Assembly (NCBI RefSeq): GCF_010365285.1
Contig: NZ_CP048286.1
Location: 1,941,001 to 2,005,000, forward strand
Length of the DNA: 64,000 nucleotides
Direction: 5' to 3'
DNA from: Paenibacillus rhizovicinus
Lineage (GTDB): Bacteria > Bacillota > Bacilli > Paenibacillales > Paenibacillaceae
This document shows, one piece after another, positions 59,794-64,000 of the stretch. Numbering within the stretch: the stretch's first letter is position 1; each line of letters begins with the position of its first letter. The translations under genes were made by a program, and so were the position numbers. The notes beneath the pieces are model-generated. The model saw only the letters and a program-made list of their open reading frames with translations, was not told where the DNA came from and made no database searches.

Positions 59794-62700
59794 ATGCCAG
59801 CAACCATTACGGGAATCGTGTTCAACGACTTGAATCACAACGGTCTATTCAACCCGGGTGAACCGGGAATTCCGAACGTGTTCGTCGTCTTGTTCAACCC
59901 CGCCGGAGGTACGTGCACCCCGGTTCTAACGGACGCCAACGGGAATTACAGTTTCACCATTACCGCGGCGGGAACGTACACCGTGTACGAGACGGTCGCT
60001 AATCCAGGAGCGACCTGTCCGCCGACCGCCTTTACGCAGCCGCCGGGCTTCACCATGTCCAACGGTCCGAGTAAGTTAACGGTGGCCGTGTCAGGAGCCC
60101 AAGTCACGGGCAATGCCATTCTCGCAAACAACAACTTCAGTCACGATACCGTCGCGAACCCGCTCGGCTGCACGACAAGCATGATCCAGTTCACGGGCAG
60201 GCCGAGCGTCTGGTTCAACATCAACATCGTCACCGGTTCCGCCATTGCGCAAGGCACCGTGAATCCGCCGGTAGACATCAATGCCATCGGATACAACCCG
60301 CTGGATAATTACATTTACGGGTACGATCAGACGAACAATCGCCTTGTCCGCATCGATAACAGCGGAAACGTCATCGGCCTGGCTCCGCTGCCGCCCGGAC
60401 TTCCGGCGGATATCTACAACGTGGGCACCTTCGATTCGAATGGTTTCCTATACCTGTTCGTCAACAACGAAACGCGCTTCTATGTCGTCGATCTTCGGCC
60501 CAATTCCGCGACCTTCCTGAAGCTGGTCAATCCGGCCAACGGTTTCTTGGAGCAAACGAGCAATTTCGGCGTCGCCTTAAGCCGGGCGCTTAATGTCAGC
60601 GATTGGGTTCTTCGGCCGCAGGACGGCAATCTGTACGCAATCACGCCTACGGGTCTTATGCAGCGAATCGTCCCGGCGACGGGCAATATTACGAACATCG
60701 CGACAAGCCCGCTTCGGACGGGGCCTTTCGGCGCGCTGGCCCTCGATTCAACGGGAACGATCTATGCGATCTCGAACAATGACGGCAATATCTACCGCTT
60801 CACCATCGCCGGCAACACTGCGACCGCCGTGCGCTTCTCCTCCACGGTCACCTCGTCGTTCAACGACGCGACCATGTGCGCGCTCGCGACCATCAACCTC
60901 GATTTCGGCGATGCGCCGGATACGTCCAGCGGCAACGGCCCGGACGATTATTCGACGCTCCTGTCGTCGGACGGCCCGCGGCACGGGCTGGTGAACAGCC
61001 TCTTCCTTGGCACCCGGGTCACCGCGGAAGCCGATGCGCACCAGAACTTCGACGCAACGGGCGACGATATCCCGCTCGGCATTCAAGACGACGCAGTAAC
61101 CGTTCCCCTTCCCGTACTCGTCGCCAACACCGGCATCTATACCCTGCCCGTCACGGTTACCAACGCGACCGGAAGTCCGGCCAATCTGTACGGATGGATC
61201 GATTTCAACGGAGACGGGATCTTCCAAGCGGACGAAGCCGCGCCCGTTCTAGCGGTTCCTTCGCAGCCGGGGACGCAAACGTTCTTCCTGGACTTCTTCC
61301 CGCTGCCCGGTGCCGTGCAGGCCATCGACCATACGTTCGTCCGGCTTCGGCTGACGACGGATACGCTGGTCAATACGAATCCGATCCAGGCGTCGCCAAC
61401 GCCGGGGTCGCCGCCGGATACAAGAAGTTTGGGACCCGCTACGGACGGAGAGGTTGAAGATTACATCCTGCAAGTCAGCAAAGCCATCGAGATCTTCATC
61501 ACGAAGACGCCGTTCCCTGCCGAGGCGCTGCCCGGCGAGACCGTTACTTATCGTTTCACGCTCAAAAATCCGGCTCCCTTCCCGCTCACGAATCTTCGTA
61601 TCGAAGACTCGCTGCTCGGATTGATCGATATCGTGTCTTTCCTGCCGCCGTTTGCCTCGATCGATCTGGAAGCCAAATTCATCGTGCCGCTCGATGCGCC
61701 GGCCGGATCGCAGATCTTCAACACGGTCGTCGCAACGTCCGACCAGACCTTTCCCGTTCAGGATCAGGCCATCATCACCGTGCTTCCCGCCTTCAGCCTG
61801 GCGGTCACGAAGACGCCGGATCGCATCTCCGTCCCGCCCGGCGAAACCGTCGTCTATACGATCGTGGTCACCAATACGTCCAATGCGCCGATCACGAACG
61901 TCACGGTCAAAGACGACCTCGTCGGCTTATCGCAATTCATTGCATCGCTCGCCCCAGGCGAAACGCGGACCTTCACGGTGCCGTTCCAAGTACCGGCCGG
62001 AGCGGCTGCCGGCACTGTCTTCACGAACTTGACGGTGGCCGATTCCACCGAGACGGGTCCTGCTTCCGACACGGCAACCATCGTCGTGCCTCCGATCCCG
62101 CAGGTATTCTTGTTCAAGAGCGTTGAACCGCAGGTCGCCGCGCCCGGCGAAACGGTCACCTATACGATTACGGTCTCGAACGCCGGCAATGACACGATAA
62201 CGAATGTCCGGATCGTGGATCCGACGTTAGGCGTGGACCAAACGTACGCCGCCCTCAAGCCCGGCGATGCGATTATCATTACGGTACCGTTCGTGATTCC
62301 GCTGGACGCCAAGCAAGACGAGACGATCGTGAACATCGCGAGAGTCACGACGGATCAGACCGGACCCGAGCAGGCGGACGCCGTCGTGAAGGTCATCGGC
62401 GATCCCGCCATCGCGTTATCCAAATCGGTCTCGCCGGGAGCGGCATTCCCCGGGGACGTCGTCACCTATACGTTCGTGGTGACGAATACGGGCAATACGG
62501 CGTTAGCGAACGTGCGGCTATCCGATCCCTTGATCGGCTTGAACATCATTATCGGCACGCTCGCCATCGGAGAATCCCGGACCGTCGATTATCCGTTCAT
62601 CGTGCCTAATCTAGGCATGAGTCCATTCATAAACACCGCGACGGCTACGGGCACGTTCGACACGGTGACCGTGGAGGAACAGGATACCGCTTCGCTGATC

Positions 62701-64000
62701 ATCGTCCCGCTGCAGCCTTCGTTCACGCTGACCAAGACGGTCGACCAGTCCCGGGCCAATGCCGGCGATACGGTCAACTACACGATCACGGTCGTTAACA
62801 CCGGCAACGTCACGCTGACCAACATCGTCATCTCCGATCCGCTGCTCGGGTTCGTCAACACGATCGAATCGCTCGATCCGGGCGCGTCCGCGACCGAAAA
62901 GATTCCGTTCGTCATCCCCGTCGGCTCCGCTGCCGGCACCGTCTTCACAAACGTCGTCACCGCGTCGACGAATGAGACCGGTCCCCAAGAAGGAACGACA
63001 ACGGTGACGGTCAACGACCAGCCTGCCCTTGCGCTCACCAAAACGCCGGACGTGGACAATGCGCTGCCCGGGGATACGATCACGTATACGATAACGGTCG
63101 CCAATACGGGCAATGTGCCGCTGACGAACGTTACCGTCCGCGACGATCTGTTAGGTTTCAACGCCGTGATTCCGACGCTCGCCATCGGTCAATCCCAGAG
63201 CTTCACGCCTACGTTCGTCGTGCCTGCCGGAACGCCTGTCGGTACCGTCATCGTCAATCGAAGCACGGCCTTCTCCGATCAGACCGATACGGCGGAAACA
63301 ACGGCTAACGTGCTTGTGAATCCTTTGCCGCCCGTGCTGACCATCTTGAAAACGTCGGATCCTGCCGTTGTCTCCCCGGGAGGTACGGTTACCTATTCGA
63401 TTACCGTATCGAATCCGGGCACCGTCGTCTTGACGAATGTCGAGGTGCGAGACGATACGCTCGGCTTCGCTCAAGTCGTCGGCACGCTGAACCCTGGCGA
63501 CAGCCAGACGCTGACGATTCCCTTCGCGGTTCCCGCGGACGCTCCGGCCGGATCCGTCATCGTCAATACGGCCGTGGTATCGTCGGATCAGACCAATCCC
63601 GAAGAAAGCACGTCTTCCGTTGCCATTGATCCTAGTCCCGCGCTGCAGGTGACCAAGACGATCGCGCCTGCCCAATCTGCGCCGCTCCAAACGGTCACCG
63701 CAACGATTACGGTACGCAATACCGGCAACGTCGACTTGACGAACGTGGTCGTCGCCGACACGACGTTGGGCTTCCGTTCCGTCATTCCGGCGCTGGCCGT
63801 CGGGGCGAGCCTCGTCTTCCCGCTTCCGTTCGCGGTGCCGAACGTCCCCGCGGGCACGGTGCTGACGAATACAGCGACGGCATCATCCGATGAAACGGGC
63901 GAATCTTCCGCCTCGGCCACGGTTACGGTGCTGCCGCAGTTCCGGCTCAGTCTCGTCAAACGGGTCGATCCGTCCGCCGCGCTGCCCGGCGAAACCGTGA
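59794..64000 (+). CDS. giant DUF11-repeat surface protein, N-terminal part
   Basis: An open frame from the ATG at 59794 (AGGGAGG, spacing 14) runs off the right end: over 1400 codons. There is no signal peptide; it begins ATITGIVFNDLNHNGLFNPG, an SdrD-B-like domain. A beta-propeller-like region follows (YGYDQTNNRLVRIDNSGNVIG), then LYGWIDFNGDGIFQADE and GEVEDYILQV (GEVED domain), then DUF11-type repeats of about 100 residues starting near 61480, 61789, 62101, 62404, 62719, 63025, 63337, 63637 and 63943. Repeat motif: PGETVTYTITVTNTGN..LTNV.V.D.L.G. Probably exosporium or spore-surface, released by the mother cell. Confidence 0.88.
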   Translation, partial: MPATITGIVFNDLNHNGLFNPGEPGIPNVFVVLFNPAGGTCTPVLTDANGNYSFTITAAGTYTVYETVANPGATCPPTAFTQPPGFTMSNGPSKLTVAVSGAQVTGNAILANNNFSHDTVANPLGCTTSMIQFTGRPSVWFNINIVTGSAIAQGTVNPPVDINAIGYNPLDNYIYGYDQTNNRLVRIDNSGNVIGLAPLPPGLPADIYNVGTFDSNGFLYLFVNNETRFYVVDLRPNSATFLKLVNPANGFLEQTSNFGVALSRALNVSDWVLRPQDGNLYAITPTGLMQRIVPATGNITNIATSPLRTGPFGALALDSTGTIYAISNNDGNIYRFTIAGNTATAVRFSSTVTSSFNDATMCALATINLDFGDAPDTSSGNGPDDYSTLLSSDGPRHGLVNSLFLGTRVTAEADAHQNFDATGDDIPLGIQDDAVTVPLPVLVANTGIYTLPVTVTNATGSPANLYGWIDFNGDGIFQADEAAPVLAVPSQPGTQTFFLDFFPLPGAVQAIDHTFVRLRLTTDTLVNTNPIQASPTPGSPPDTRSLGPATDGEVEDYILQVSKAIEIFITKTPFPAEALPGETVTYRFTLKNPAPFPLTNLRIEDSLLGLIDIVSFLPPFASIDLEAKFIVPLDAPAGSQIFNTVVATSDQTFPVQDQAIITVLPAFSLAVTKTPDRISVPPGETVVYTIVVTNTSNAPITNVTVKDDLVGLSQFIASLAPGETRTFTVPFQVPAGAAAGTVFTNLTVADSTETGPASDTATIVVPPIPQVFLFKSVEPQVAAPGETVTYTITVSNAGNDTITNVRIVDPTLGVDQTYAALKPGDAIIITVPFVIPLDAKQDETIVNIARVTTDQTGPEQADAVVKVIGDPAIALSKSVSPGAAFPGDVVTYTFVVTNTGNTALANVRLSDPLIGLNIIIGTLAIGESRTVDYPFIVPNLGMSPFINTATATGTFDTVTVEEQDTASLIIVPLQPSFTLTKTVDQSRANAGDTVNYTITVVNTGNVTLTNIVISDPLLGFVNTIESLDPGASATEKIPFVIPVGSAAGTVFTNVVTASTNETGPQEGTTTVTVNDQPALALTKTPDVDNALPGDTITYTITVANTGNVPLTNVTVRDDLLGFNAVIPTLAIGQSQSFTPTFVVPAGTPVGTVIVNRSTAFSDQTDTAETTANVLVNPLPPVLTILKTSDPAVVSPGGTVTYSITVSNPGTVVLTNVEVRDDTLGFAQVVGTLNPGDSQTLTIPFAVPADAPAGSVIVNTAVVSSDQTNPEESTSSVAIDPSPALQVTKTIAPAQSAPLQTVTATITVRNTGNVDLTNVVVADTTLGFRSVIPALAVGASLVFPLPFAVPNVPAGTVLTNTATASSDETGESSASATVTVLPQFRLSLVKRVDPSAALPGETV

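Overview
The window reads as chromosomal DNA of a spore-forming Paenibacillaceae bacterium (Paenibacillus/Cohnella type). This is inferred from the gene families: YesM/YesN sensor pairs beside sugar ABC transporters, a ROK-type xylR with xylAB, a KinB-like sporulation kinase, a YjcZ-like mini-protein, bacilliredoxin, strong GGAGG ribosome sites and mostly GC-rich coding DNA. No rRNA or tRNA gene was seen.

1-8.7 kb: the start of an LplB-type permease gene, then a leftward five-gene operon (solute-binding lipoprotein, two permeases, histidine kinase, AraC-type response regulator) with cre-like catabolite sites in front of both operons, and a class-C beta-lactamase-like hydrolase. 8.8-10.7 kb: a Fur box driving a truncated lipoprotein, and a TetR regulator plus haloalkane dehalogenase that share a duplicated operator. 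10.7-17.1 kb: an AT-rich accessory island. Small unrelated genes (SnoaL-like, SMI1/KNR4, a membrane-anchored protein, a lipoprotein, a 5'-truncated tyrosine recombinase) all point left and are separated by related hairpin sites with a CGTT(T)AG core. Two IS110-family elements sit inside such cores, and IS3 remnants lie at the left edge.

17.4-31 kb: housekeeping genes (KDPG aldolase, mutY, AraC regulator, lipoprotein cytochrome c, acpS, SGNH hydrolase, a signal peptidase with a changed catalytic lysine, nadE, bacilliredoxin, spore-type small proteins, KinB-like kinase, HI0933-family flavoprotein, PAS-XRE regulator). 31-41 kb: pentose use (xylBA, xylR, SDR dehydrogenase, GH127 beta-L-arabinofuranosidase with an AraC regulator) and a stand-alone MraY paralogue. 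41-50 kb: secreted stalk-domain proteins, VanZ plus an ECF sigma factor, the ribulose-monophosphate pair hxlAB with an HxlR regulator, a GH4 glycosidase and divergent AraC regulator, a small barrel protein and a DEDDh exonuclease.

50-64 kb: a DUF3817-like membrane protein, a cupredoxin lipoprotein, a 40-residue Cys/Ser/Gly-rich mini-protein, a two-gene azole/azoline-type peptide modification operon (ThiF-like maturation protein plus YcaO), a leftward surface-glycan operon (two small barrel proteins, GT2, GT4, pyruvyltransferase) and the start of a very large DUF11-repeat protein that runs off the window.

The features I would follow first are the cassette-like array with its IS110 insertions, a four-box inverted repeat element found with matching geometry at 17.4 and 42.2 kb, and the YcaO operon with its Cys-rich neighbour. 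Statements about families are from general knowledge; no search was run.
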